64,000 nt of DNA. It comes from Sordariomycetes sp. S80-01Y (taxonomy: Eukaryota; Ascomycota; Sordariomycetes). A program made the translations under genes and the position numbers. Shown one piece after another: positions 32,729 through 42,867 of the stretch. Below the pieces are notes generated by a model, which was not told the DNA's origin, searched no databases, and saw nothing but the letters and a program-made list of their open reading frames with translations. Position 1 is the stretch's first letter, and each line of letters begins with the position of its first letter. The stretch spans positions 248,001 through 312,000 of the forward strand of contig JAXQJY010000026.1 of the NCBI GenBank assembly GCA_037042185.1, given 5' to 3'.

Positions 32729-33223
32729 TCAGTTCCTCGTCGGGCGAATAAGACTTCGCCAGTTCGGATCAATCTTCGGGCCCATCTCAATCGACCGAAC
32801 CCTCGCCCTCCTGTGCTCCCCTTCCACAGTCCAGCCATGCAGCGGGTCCATCTTTGGCCTCAGGTCTCCGGGCCGGTAGGGACGACCTTTCTCCTCGTTC
32901 CAGTTGCCGGCGATGATGGGCCGTTTGGGGACGTAGGCCGTCTCCTTAGGCACGGGAGGACGGGGTTTGGGCTCGGGACGCGGGTTTGGATTTGGGTTGG
33001 GGTCTCTGGACCTCGGCACCCTGAATGCCTCCGTGCGAGGAGGCCGCGTAGGGGCTAGGGGAGTAGGAGGTAATGGCTTCGACTTGATGGGCTCCTTGCC
33101 TAAGCCCGGCGTCCTGTCGATGTGAGGTCTAGGGTCAGGCAAAACCTTGAGATCCCCTCCAGGACTGTCAGATTCCGGATCCTGACGAGTCGGTAGGTGG
33201 AAGAACGACTTGATACTGTGCAT
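32729..33223 (-). CDS. Proline-rich hypothetical protein
   Basis: 164 residues, one exon, no known domain. The centre is a Pro/Arg-rich, low-complexity stretch (PLPPTPLAPTRPP, RDPNPNPNPRPEPKPRPP) that could bind SH3-type modules; the C-terminal 60 residues are more ordinary (RPIIAGNWNEEKGRPYRPGD) and may be the conserved core. No signal peptide or membrane segment. A TATATA at about 33374-33380 lies 150 bases upstream; between it and the ATG is a 42-codon upstream open frame (ATG near 33371), so translation may be restrained. It could be a real lineage-specific gene or a spurious frame. Confidence 0.45.
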   Translation of the reverse strand: MHSIKSFFHLPTRQDPESDSPGGDLKVLPDPRPHIDRTPGLGKEPIKSKPLPPTPLAPTRPPRTEAFRVPRSRDPNPNPNPRPEPKPRPPVPKETAYVPKRPIIAGNWNEEKGRPYRPGDLRPKMDPLHGWTVEGEHRRARVRSIEMGPKIDPNWRSLIRPTRN

Positions 33224-33844
33224 AATGGGCTTTTATGATATCTCAACACTTGCCCTCTTCACCTTGGTCTTCTTCTTGATGGCTGTAGTTCCGGCTGCTC
33301 GTAGAATGATCTTTTTTGGGGAAGGAGAATGTAGTTTGAGTAGACTTGGACGTGTATACGCGTGAAGCCATGGCTATATAGGAATCAAATATGCCGTGAC
33401 AAGATGATATGGGTAACTCTGACGAGCCTCGCTCGAGTTTTAACTGATTCTCGTATCGTGTGCTCTGTAAGCATTGGGTTTTGGAAAGCAGGGAAAGGCG
33501 AGACTGACTGATAAGCGTGGGCGGCTTGCACATTTTTCTTGCTTCAATCCTCCAGCTGTTCGTGAGTCAAGGTCGTGCAGAAACCTGACAACCTTGGTCG
33601 TACTGGTCCGACTAGTGGTCACTGTCAGAGGCAGGCATCTCGCGTTGATCAGGAATCGTGTTTTATTCAAAAGTGACACCAGTGCACGCAGAACGCCTTG
33701 CCAATGCAATGCCCCGTGACACGTATATGCCATGTATGCCGACTCATAACGCCATGCTTCCGTGCTATGCCGCGAGCCCAAATGAAGAGGATACATACTG
33801 ATAGTCTTCCAACTTTTGATCCTTTTGTCTTGTCTTGCCGTTGT
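33224..33844. other. Intergenic region
   Basis: Holds the promoter and short upstream frame of the proline-rich gene and the 3' flank of the NWD gene. I looked here for a NACHT continuation of the NWD protein and found none. Confidence 0.5.
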
Positions 33845-34966
33845 CTATTCCTCAGGTATTCTCAGGTCCTGCTCCTCCCGGGATCGCTCCCTCGCCAGCT
33901 CTTCAACGTCCAAATCGACGTCCCGGCTGAGCATCTTCTGCCTCCTCGACCCCTCCACCACCAGCTCGTCAACCAAGCCCCTGGCCTTCTCGTCCGCCTC
34001 GCAGATGTCGTCGATGAGCTGCCCGATTGTTTGCCACCGAACCGCGTGCTTGGCCACTTGGTTCCAGGCGCTGGCCGTTGCACAAACGCAGTTCATCTCA
34101 AACTCCAGGACCCGCTTGTATAGGCGCAGAACTGCATCCTTGGCCTTGTCGCGGCGGTAGGCAAACTCCTTGTGACGAGCCTCAAAGTCATCTGCGTCAA
34201 CCCACGAGGGACATTGCAATAGGTGCGTGAGGTGCATGTACCAGGGTATCCGTCCGACCACGTGCAGCATCCCCCGCCTAAACTCCTCGTGGCGGAGAAT
34301 CGGGTCGATGAGTAGAGGCGTGAGCGTGCAGATTCCAGACCAGGCGAGGGCTGCGCTGGGGAAGTCGTCAAGCTCGGATTCGACGATGCATTTAGATTGT
34401 TCAAGAATTATGCGAGCTGAGTCGTCGACCTGGCTGGCCTTGCTTCCGCGTCGCTTGGAGAGGCCAGCGGAGGTGATGGCGGCCATGAGATCCATTCGAC
34501 GGTCGGTATTGCCGTCCGGAGGTGATAAAGTGGCGTGAACAACATTCTTCAAGTCATCCGGAAGTTCCTGTGAGATTATAGACTCGAAAGTGACTACTAG
34601 ACTCGAGGTGCTCGGGTCCAGGCGCAGCGCATCGTACGCTTCGTCCCACAGCTCCCGCGACAAACCGGCTTCTGGATGCGGCCTGTTCGACGAGACACTG
34701 AATTTCTTTCCGCCGGCTGGAGGAGACGAGGATGCCGAGTTTGCGGAACCAACTTTGAAGCTTGGTGTGCGGAAAGAGGGTGCTCGGCCGCGATTGCGGT
34801 CGTGTGTGGTCGTGTTGGTCGCGCTGCGCTGGAAGCCATTGCTGACGGGAGGCGACGTGTTGTAAGGGTCGGCGCGGTGGATGTCAGAGTTGGATCGCAC
34901 TCTGGAGACGAGGCGCTTGAGTACGCCAGGCCGCGGTTCGACCTTGACTTCTTCGTGAGTCGTCAT
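33845..34966 (-). CDS. Stand-alone NWD (NACHT-NTPase N-terminal) domain protein
   Basis: 373 residues in one exon; start is ATG 34966 (the frame opens further only through GTG). After about 105 disordered, Ser/Arg-rich residues comes an alpha-helical domain typical of the N-terminus of fungal NLR proteins: ELWDEAYDALRLD, FESIISQEL, RRMDLMAAITSAGLSKR, FPSAALAWSGICTLTPLLID and RIPWYMHLTHLL. In NLRs this domain is followed by NACHT and ankyrin/WD repeats and may signal cell death or incompatibility. Here the protein stops after the domain (ARERSREEQDLRIPEE) and no P-loop lies downstream. So it is either a truncated NLR or a free-standing signalling/adaptor form. The frame is intact, arguing against recent decay. 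Confidence 0.8.
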   Translation of the reverse strand: MTTHEEVKVEPRPGVLKRLVSRVRSNSDIHRADPYNTSPPVSNGFQRSATNTTTHDRNRGRAPSFRTPSFKVGSANSASSSPPAGGKKFSVSSNRPHPEAGLSRELWDEAYDALRLDPSTSSLVVTFESIISQELPDDLKNVVHATLSPPDGNTDRRMDLMAAITSAGLSKRRGSKASQVDDSARIILEQSKCIVESELDDFPSAALAWSGICTLTPLLIDPILRHEEFRRGMLHVVGRIPWYMHLTHLLQCPSWVDADDFEARHKEFAYRRDKAKDAVLRLYKRVLEFEMNCVCATASAWNQVAKHAVRWQTIGQLIDDICEADEKARGLVDELVVEGSRRQKMLSRDVDLDVEELARERSREEQDLRIPEE

Positions 34967-36271
34967 GCTGCTGCCCTGTCGCAGTAGATCGTCCACCGAA
35001 TGGGGAAGAGCCAGCCGTCGAGGAAACTAGGCAATTCTATCAAGTCGAGCCAAAATCTAGCGGTCGTTCTGGGGGGATGAAGTCGACAGGCGAGTCGGCG
35101 TGAAGTTTGTCCTTTGGAGCGTCTCCGCAGACGAACGATGGAGGTCTGGAATCCTCTTAAGGAAGCCGAACGAAAGTGGCGGTCGATTGGGGGCGGTCGA
35201 GGTTGGCGCGGATGGTGGAGCTGGCAGGGCGGACGACTGGAGCAGCGGTGCTGGGCTGACGTTGACTCGGACCGTTGCCGAGATCTGGGCAACAATTCTG
35301 GGAAGATGGTGTGCGTCTCGAGGGTTGGCGATGCGACTGACTCGGCGTGGCAGCGGAGGAGAGCGAGAGGAGGGAGAACAGTAGCATGCCGACTCCAGCT
35401 GGGATCCTCGCCAGAGGACAATCCTGCTGGATCGCCCTTCAGCGAGGCAGCCGTGGTGCTATCGTGAGATGGGCTCAAGGGCTGGGCTGCCCAACCCGCC
35501 AGGCCGGTCCCTGAATTGAAACATGACGATTCCTTCGAGCTACTGCGGGCTGAGAGGAGCTGCGCTTGGGGGGGTTCGACGAATGAACGAGGCTCTTCAG
35601 CTCGAGGGGAAGAAGACGGGACGAGGTCGAAGCCTCAACGGCTGAGCCGACGTCATTGGCTCCACTGAGGACCCTGAAGGCGGGGGGACTCACCCACTGA
35701 AATTGGCATCCCACCCGCCTACTGTCGCTGGAGCTCGGCTTGGCATCAGATGTTAAGGGGTCCTTACGACGGCTGCCCATTCCCTAGCGGACGTCGGGTC
35801 TCCAGATTGCAACGTTGGATCAAAGCAACACACCTCCAAGCAAGGCTGACAAGCCACTGACTCGGCTGACGACGTGGCGAGGCCATGATAGTTAAGATGC
35901 CCACGACGTCTCTCTGAAGAGCACACGCACGGGTTGAGGCTGCCGAGTCGGTTCAATTATGTGCGAACTGAGAAGGTGTTCCCTCACGTCGTCTCGATAA
36001 GACGGGATACATGACGCCTGCTCCCTCTTCTCAGACTGCTGAGGTCACTGGAAAGTACGGTGTGAAGATGGAGGAAAGTGCTATTAGCAAGAGGTGACTG
36101 ATTGCCTGCATCATGAGTCTTGGTGTTACTTCTTATCGTTGACACTGTCGACCTCGCTCGCCTTGTGGTAGCAATCCCCAGCATCATCTCTCCCGCCGTC
36201 ATCGTCAACAATACACTCAAGCACCATCATTAGATTACACCAGCCGGCTCCAGATAGCCAACGTCATCACC
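34967..36271. other. Divergent intergenic region
   Basis: 1.3 kb between the NWD gene (minus) and the interrupted secreted-protein gene (plus). Open frames on both strands are Ser/Arg-rich with no motif; none supported. Confidence 0.45.
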
Positions 36272-37015
36272 ATGCTTCTCGCGTCTTTCCTCATCCTCCT
36301 CGGCCTTCTTGTGTCCATCACTCACTCTGCCAAGATACCGCTTGGCCCCGAACATTTCAATATGGACCCTATCAAGGAGCGCCCCAAAGTCGAAGAGCCA
36401 CCTGAAAGCCATCATTCAGACAAAAGCGCACCTGAGTCTGCCAGATCACCAGGCGTCATCTTCACAGAAACGCCCAACCCCCAATGCGTCTGTCCTCATC
36501 GACAGCCTCTTATCTCCTCGGGTCTCGACTCGAATCTCCCCCGTGCCCTCTCGTCAGACTGCCGCGCACTTTTCGATGAGTAGGACTACACCGACGATCG
36601 CGGGCTTTTCACCATCACGAAGCCTTCCGGCCGTCCCCTGAAAGACTTCTACTACCCTATACTGAGTCATGGGACCTGTTACCTTGCCATCAGCCCGGGC
36701 TGTGCCGCGGCGCAGGTTGGAGATGTCGATATTGATCGGGTCCTGCAGAGTGCCCTACAGCAGACCGGGCGCGGTGGGACCATGGCAGCCGAAGGAGAGA
36801 TAACATGCAGGGAGAGCGAGGGCTGGGGCTGCATCCACAATTCGAAATGGAGGCTCTACGGAGATCTAGAGGTCGATCACGAAGGCTGCAAGGTGAAGAA
36901 TGGGGACACGGAGAAGGACAAGAAGAAGAAAAAGGGCAAGAAGGGAAAGGGCAAGCGGGGTAAGAAAAGGAATGACAGGGCGGAGCTGAATGATGGGCGA
37001 GATTGCCAGCCATGA
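36272..37015 (+). pseudogene. Secreted protein gene interrupted by one in-frame TAG
   Basis: The frame starts at ATG 36272 in a strong context (CATCACCATG) with signal peptide MLLASFLILLGLLVSITHS, runs to a TAG at 36581-36583, and continues in the same frame for 143 sense codons to a TGA at 37013-37015. Both sides look coding: before the stop CRALFDE, after it DYTDDRGLFTITKPSGRPL, then SHGTCYLAISPGC, a Cys-containing core, and a lysine-rich tail (KDKKKKKGKKGKGKRGKKR). No intron with proper borders and frame removes the stop. A single base change from a Glu, Gln or Lys codon explains it. So a recent nonsense allele is the simplest view; programmed readthrough or a sequence error remain possible. 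Family not identified; secreted. In full it would have about 247 codons. Confidence 0.65.
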
Positions 37016-37149
37016 GAGCTGAGACGAAAGATCCCCTAACGCAGTTGTGCACAAGAGTTCCAATACGAGTATTTTTCCACAGTATATCAGGCCCCTAATA
37101 GTGTATCAGAAGGTTCCTATGCACAAAAGATCTTCCGCTAGCCTATTCT

Positions 37150-37971
37150 TTACATGTCGACAAGACCACAGAAGCTCGATGCAACGCCAACAGCAGCCCC
37201 GACCTTGTCATTCAACAGCCCAGCCACGGCGCTCGCCGCAGCAGCGATTATGCTGCACGCATCGTTTCCATCCTCCTGGCTGTCAACAGTCACAGTCAAC
37301 GACCCGTCCGGCCGCCACTTGCCACCGCCATCCTCGTCCGAGTCCCAGTGAAACCTCGTGATGGCCATGTTCTTGGGACCCCACCACACATCCAGCTTTG
37401 GTGCACCTCCCATCCGGGGGTTGGAGATGCCTTCGATCTCGCCTTCGTCAGCGGTCTGACCCGCCAGCTCTGTCATGGCGAATATGAGGGTGTGGCGGAA
37501 GTCGGGGTGCCATTCGCCGTGCGGCTCGACGGTCAGGTAGTCGTCTGCCACGGACCCCAGGCCGGCCGTTTTGGTGGTTTCGTAAGTGTATGTGCCGATG
37601 TTGCAGCTGTTTTCGAGGCACTCGTCCCACAGTCTAGACAGCCAACATTCAGTAAAAGAGCCTATGGCGCGGGAAGGGTGACTAACTTATCCATTACGTC
37701 TCGGGGGTAGGCGGTACCGAACAACTCCCACTCGTCGGCGACAGCAAGGATCTGTAATGGGCTTAGAAACAACGCCTTGAAGTTGGGAGGACTGTAAGCT
37801 CACAGTGCAGTACTCGCCGTCTTCTTCGGTGCAAGACTTCTGGGCTTCGCTGAGGCTGTCTGCGCTGCCCTCCTGGCGCACGACGTGGACGCTGTCCCGC
37901 TCGGAACGAGGTTCATTGATAGCAGCGGCCGATGCAGTAGCTGCGAGTATCAGAACTGCAAGGTGATTCAT
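37150..37971 (-). CDS. Secreted hypothetical protein
   Basis: 238 residues; exons (minus) 37971-37804, 37751-37687 and 37633-37150. MNHLAVLILAATASAAA is a signal peptide. Splicing links GEYCT to ILAVADEWELFG and VMD to KLWDECLENSCNIG in frame with good borders (GTGAGC...TTACAG; GTTAGT...TGTCTAG). Six or so cysteines, including SCTEEDGEYC and CLENSC near the middle and C-terminal CSII and FCGL, may form disulfides. The core (EPHGEWHPDFRHTLIFAM, WWGPKNMAITRFHWDSDEDG) is not one I can assign. TATA-like TTATATA lies at 38105-38111. Convergent with the interrupted secreted-protein gene, so the two form a small secreted pair. Candidate effector or extracellular protein. Confidence 0.7.
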
Positions 37972-39646
37972 ATTTGAGTTCTTTGAAAGGGGTCTGGGGA
38001 GGGTATGTTGGCTGGTCGAGGAAAGACCAGTGAAGAAGTTGTCTATGGAAGCGAAGCGAGAATGATGATGAGAGCAAAGAGCTATACCACCATCGCAAGG
38101 CAGGTTATATAGATCTCTGCACATGGCTTCTTGTTCGCCTTCGACATTCCCATAATCACCGTAATCCGTTATCGGTGGCATCTGCGCCGCAGCAAGCCGT
38201 GGCCCTGACGTCGACGCATGACACCCCTGCGGATAGCAGGAAAGATACACCTCAGTATATCTAGATGCTAAGCGAGGCCTGCAGTGTGAACCTGATTTCG
38301 AATGGAGTCCTAGCGTCCCGAGCGCGTAGGATTCGCGTGGCAACAAGGGCCCCGCGGACGTAGGGCTGTGCCGCAGCCGCGACAGATCTCGGCATGCGTG
38401 CCGTTGCACATCGTTAACCTTAATGGAATGCCCACTATAAAAACATCGTAGGCCAAGCAATTGGCGATCCTGCGCGTGGTACAACTCTATTTTGAGGGTT
38501 GATACGGAGAGGTGGTGTGAAAGGCTTGTGGCGTTTCTGGACGGAGGAGGAGATCACCAGGTTGCATGCAAGGTTTCGGGACGGGACTGTTGTAGTGAAG
38601 ATGGCTCAAAGTAGAAAGGCCTCGACGCCGCTCATCTTCCAACGATATGTGCAAGAGCTTGGGCACGCAGAGTTCAACATCTCTCGCATTCTCGAGACGT
38701 ACGCGACCTTTGAACTCGGGGGAGGGCAAAGCGTCAACAGACTGGAGATCTAAGGAAACCTATAATAACAAAGAGGATCGACTTAGGATTTTTGTCATTA
38801 TGCCGCGAACAGCCTCGCAGCCTCTCTATCTCCTCGCCCTTTACGCTCAAGCTGGCAATTTTGTTGTTGTCGAGGGCCGCGGTCTCCCCACAAAGTATCC
38901 GACTGACCTGGGTTTTCTCATTAAGCTCGTCTTCGAGATGTTCAATCTCTTTGAACTGTTTATTCATGACTGTAACATCATCGGAATTTTTTTTCTTCTG
39001 CGCAGTCCTGACGATGCTCTATCAATGGCTCAGAAGGGGGCTCTGGCTATGACCAGGATTGGGCGTACAAGTAGGCGCCGTGGCCTGCTTTTGACTTTCA
39101 AGGAGCTTCGATCGCTAGTCTTCTTGGCCTTGTGTGCTTTCTGCGGGAATCATTCGGAATGAAAAGGCCGCAAAGTCGACGAACTTTGGAATCCGGCCCG
39201 CAGCGAGTTCACATCAACCCCACTCAGGATCGAAGCTGTTCTACATTGATTGCCCTTTAGCCTCTCACATTACGCTTCTAATTCGGTTAAATATGTATAT
39301 CTGACGATACGATACGTTGGTTAGGAGGCACAATGAAGATATGTGGACGACTCATGTCTACTGGCCATTGGCGAGGCAAAACTCAGGAATCGAGAGGAGA
39401 CACGGCTCGTGGACCGAAATTGCTGGTCGCAGTGGATTGAGGGCTTGGCACTAGGCAACTTCTTCGTAATACGACAATATATTTATTATTCGTACTAGTT
39501 TAAATTATGCAGCAGCACCCGGCGATCCTCAAGCCCCCTAGTGGTGCACCTCGACTCAATGGTTCATCCTGCGCTGCTTAACATCAGCATTCAGCTAGGC
39601 CTGCCATTGGAAATAGAAACTTACCGGTTTCTTGTCCTGGGACGGC
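37972..39646. other. Long intergenic region with a doubtful minus-strand gene
   Basis: Contains the promoter of the secreted gene at 37150. At about 38487-38980 on the minus strand two frames (38734-38967 and 38487-38729) could be joined by a GTAAAG...TTATAG intron in phase; the first is charged and coiled-coil-like. There is no clear start and no homology I recognise. The plus-strand frame 38499-38753 is its shadow or chance. AT-rich from 39240 to 39500. Confidence 0.3.
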
Positions 39647-39976
39647 TTAGTTGTACCTGTAGCAGCGACCGTCCTTGCGCCCACAGTAGTCTGTGCTTGG
39701 AAGGCAGCATTCGTTGCGGCAGCAAACCCTGTAGGGGCAGCAGTATTTGCTGATACTGCATTTATAGGGGTACTTTGCGGGGCAGGCCTGGGCGAACATA
39801 TCACCCTCCTCGCCCCCCTGGTACTCAGACTCGGCGAGGGAAGAAAGCTCTCCTTGGGTGGCGGACTCGTCAAACTCGGGCAGAATCTTCAGGTCACTCT
39901 CCTTGGACCGCTGGTCCACAGAGGCAGCGGATGCCAGAGCGACAAGAAGGGATGTATAGAAAACGGCGATCTTCAT
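39647..39976 (-). CDS. Small secreted Cys-rich protein with CC-CC-CC core
   Basis: 109 residues, ATG 39976. MKIAVFYTSLLVALASA is a signal peptide. Residues 20-60 are acidic and could be a pro-segment or linker. The last 45 residues hold ten cysteines at 65, 73, 79, 80, 85, 86, 90, 91, 98 and 105, with three CC pairs (YCCPYRVCCRNECC). The close CC pairs recall granulin/knottin-like folds, but I would not assign a family. TATAAA on the minus strand at 40041-40046 lies 65-70 bases upstream, supporting expression. It fits the profile of a small secreted protein or effector candidate. A GTACAA just before the stop could in principle be a donor, which would change the last three residues. Confidence 0.72.
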   Translation of the reverse strand: MKIAVFYTSLLVALASAASVDQRSKESDLKILPEFDESATQGELSSLAESEYQGGEEGDMFAQACPAKYPYKCSISKYCCPYRVCCRNECCLPSTDYCGRKDGRCYRYN

Positions 39977-40791
39977 GTTGGTGGAGAATAATGCTGGTGA
40001 GGGTGTCAATTCGACAGGTTCTGCGGGAGCATGCTAGGTCTTTATATCTATGACTTGGAGTAGGCCGGGATAGCCGTATGCTTCGCTAAACCTTGGGGTC
40101 TGGCAGGCAGTGACACGACCAATACGACGCACCATTGCCGTGAGCGACACACCGATTATTTGAGCTATTGTGATCGACGGTCAGCTCCTCCCAATGCAGC
40201 ATGTTTTCGCCCCTAGTTGCAAAGTATCTGTGCGACCCATTGGCCTTGCCAGCCTGGGGTCGACTTGGAAAGCAGAGTGCAGTTCTTCACTTGACTTCAT
40301 ATTCTGAAGGTCTGTTTCCCCATAATCAACACGCGTGACACTCGCGAACAAAAGAACCTTTGTCACCTCGCTCCCGGCAGAGACTTCCTCCCTCTGCCGA
40401 TGGGCCGTAATACCCCTGATATGTGCGGTTCATCATTGAGCCGGCCGTTCGGTGTGGCTTCCGGTAATTGGCAGGCCTCCTGCACGATTGAGTCGGCTTT
40501 GGGAGACGATCGTCGTTGGTAAGGCTGACTGTGGGTGCTAGCGTGAAGCTTGGCTTTCAGCTCTGACTGATTCCGAGACCCATGTCCACGGTTGTGAATG
40601 CGAGCTTTTGGCCCCAGACGCCTCATGGTCTGATTGGTTACAACGTCGTTCCGGTACCCTCTGGCAGCCGACGACGGCTAAAGATCCGGGGTCGCCTTCA
40701 GTGCTTCGAAAGCACGCCTATTCTCACGTTGAGTAAAGCTCAGGCCCGTGCACCAGGCAACCAAGAAGTTGTCTCGATTCTCTTGGTGTCT
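39977..40791. other. Intergenic region
   Basis: Upstream region of the small secreted gene, with its TATA box at 40041-40046. No gene supported; a minus-strand frame at 40363-40626 has no motif. Confidence 0.5.
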
Positions 40792-42076
40792 TCAATCTTC
40801 TGCGTTCGACACTGTGGATGCCCAGTCATCTTCTATCGATTCCAATTCCTCCTGATCACGCACATCATGAGCCGCACCCCCGCGGTCGGTCTGGCTTAGA
40901 TCGGGGGCGGTAGAAAACGAGGCTTCGGACGAGCCTAAAGCCTCGTCAATACTCTTACTGGCTAAGATCTTATACTCGGCATCTCCTTCCTCCATTTCAG
41001 TAACGGCAGCTTCCTCCAATCGTTTGAGCTCCTCTCGCTGGACCTCTATTCCTCGCAGGGTATCGCCAAGCTTGGAGCGTAGGAACTGCTGGTTTCTCTG
41101 AAGTTCTTCAATGGTTGCCACCGTGTGTCTTCGTAAATGTTGTACCTTTTCGATGCAGTCTGGATCTCTCAGAAGCCCGGCGAGGGCTTCAGCATCGAGG
41201 AGGAACTGCTCTATGGTCTTCGCGCTGACTCGGATCCGATGAACCGCAGTGTGGCGTATGTTAGCGATGGAGGTAAGAAACTCGTTGAGTGGAGCTTTAG
41301 AGATTGATTTCCCTGGAAAAATGTGATTGCTTCTCCTAAACTCTTCAGCCCAGAGGTTGAGCTCTGCTGCTTCTGCGCAATCCCAGACTCTACGTTTCAG
41401 AGCCTCAGGCATTGCTTGTCGCCCGTATTGATAGCAGGCCAACTCTAGAAGCTTTTGTAAATGATTCAAGACCCTGTGCTGAGCATTCAAAGGGAGATAA
41501 ATCGGGAAAAGAGGGGGGATTGAGGACGAGCCACTGGCCGGGTTGTCCGGTGGATGCTGTCTCCGATCGGCAACGGCCATGGGCTTCTTCCCGGCGCCTG
41601 GTGTTGTGAGCTATGGAATATCTGCCGCAAAACAGTGGCTTACTTTTGGAAACAGGCATGGTGCTAGGTCCGGCAACAGAAATCTCCATATCCTGTTGGC
41701 GGCCTTTAACCGCGTTCTCAATGGCGCTGGCTTCACAGCGCGCAGCTTCAGCCTCAGATGCTTCTCTCTCTGCAGTCTGCGTGGGCGATAGGTCGAAAAG
41801 CTCAGGGAATCGAATCTTTGCCTTCAGCGTTGATGCAAAGACCTCATCATTCAAGAGGGTCTTTGCGGAGTTGCAGACAACGTCTAGACCATGGCCATCG
41901 AGTAGACCTGCGACATTCTCCTGTTGTCTGTTCTCCTGGACAAGCTTTTTCACAGCCTTGATCTGGCGTATTCCGGCTTCTTGACCCTTGAAGACATTTT
42001 TAAAGGCGAGATACACCACTCGTTCGTCGGGAGGGGGGTTCTTGTTGACCATGACTACGGCAATCGATGCAGTCAT
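40792..42076 (-). CDS. Hypothetical coiled-coil fungal protein
   Basis: 412 residues, unknown function. Exons (minus) 42076-41644 and 41597-40792; the ATG at 42076 is preceded only by a GTG-led extension. The intron (GTAAGC...CACCAG, 46 bases, with an internal CTCAC) is required to switch frame from PSTMPVSK to SAGKKPMAVADRR. The middle has FPGKSISKAPLNEFLTSIAN and HTAVHRIRVSAKTIEQFLLD, a pattern I have seen in uncharacterised fungal proteins, followed by a coiled coil (VQHLRRHTVATIEELQRNQQ, EVQREELKRLEEAA) and an acidic tail. No signal peptide or membrane segment. Confidence 0.72.
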
Positions 42077-42867
42077 TAGGTACACACAAGAAGGCCTCCG
42101 AGGAGGTTGCGTCTCCTTATATCACCAGGAAGGTCGTTTGGCGGTGTGCGAGAGACAAATGACATCAAAGGCGTTGACGATTGGGCGAATAGGATCTCCT
42201 GGTGCTCTGCTATGCATGAGGCTCGAGCCGTCTTCCCCAGAAGCGATTGAAGCAGACAAAGCTATCTCGGGCGGCCTGTGGAGCTTTATCATCTCATATC
42301 TTGTCAGTGAAGCCTTCCTCAAAGTAGCATACATGTCCATGTCCATGTATAGCAGATCAATGCTCTCAAGGTTCGCCGTGCTTTCTTGCCTGTTAGCGCC
42401 ACATTGATACCAGGACATATACATTCACATAAATTTCGTCTCCTTCTGCCCTCAATCAACATAGTTTGAAGGCCAGAAACTGTTGCTTGAGGAGATGGGA
42501 GAACTTTCCATTACGTCTCTGTAGGTCACCGAGTTGCACCTTAAACTGGACTCTCACCGGAGAACGAGTGTCGCCACACGCGGCTCGAATGTCTCAGAAT
42601 TGCTACTTAGAGCTAGAACAAAGAGCTCTTAAATCTTTTCTGCAATGCTCCAATACTGCATTGCGTACCGAATTCAACAAAGGACGGTCGACCTTCTTCC
42701 AAAAAAAGCACATACAATCTTAGGCGATCAATTGTCGTATGAAGATTCTCAGATGCTGAAACTAGTGATGCCAAAGCCGCGCAGTGCTTCCCAAGTTTGC
42801 GGCTCTTATTGCTGAGGGTCAAAGTAGTAGCGATGAGGAAGTTTCTCCAGCCCGTAGTAGTGACAGA
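42077..42867. other. Intergenic region
   Basis: Between two minus-strand genes. Open frames are short and without motif. Nothing recognised. Confidence 0.5.

Noticed and set aside
34967-35480. Ser/Arg-rich frames upstream of the NWD gene
   Set aside because: Both strands are open over the same stretch with low complexity and no motif; more likely promoter DNA.
36580-36622. Intron to remove the in-frame TAG of the secreted gene
   Set aside because: The only close GT...AG pair is 43 bases and would break the frame; longer ones would delete the conserved-looking core.
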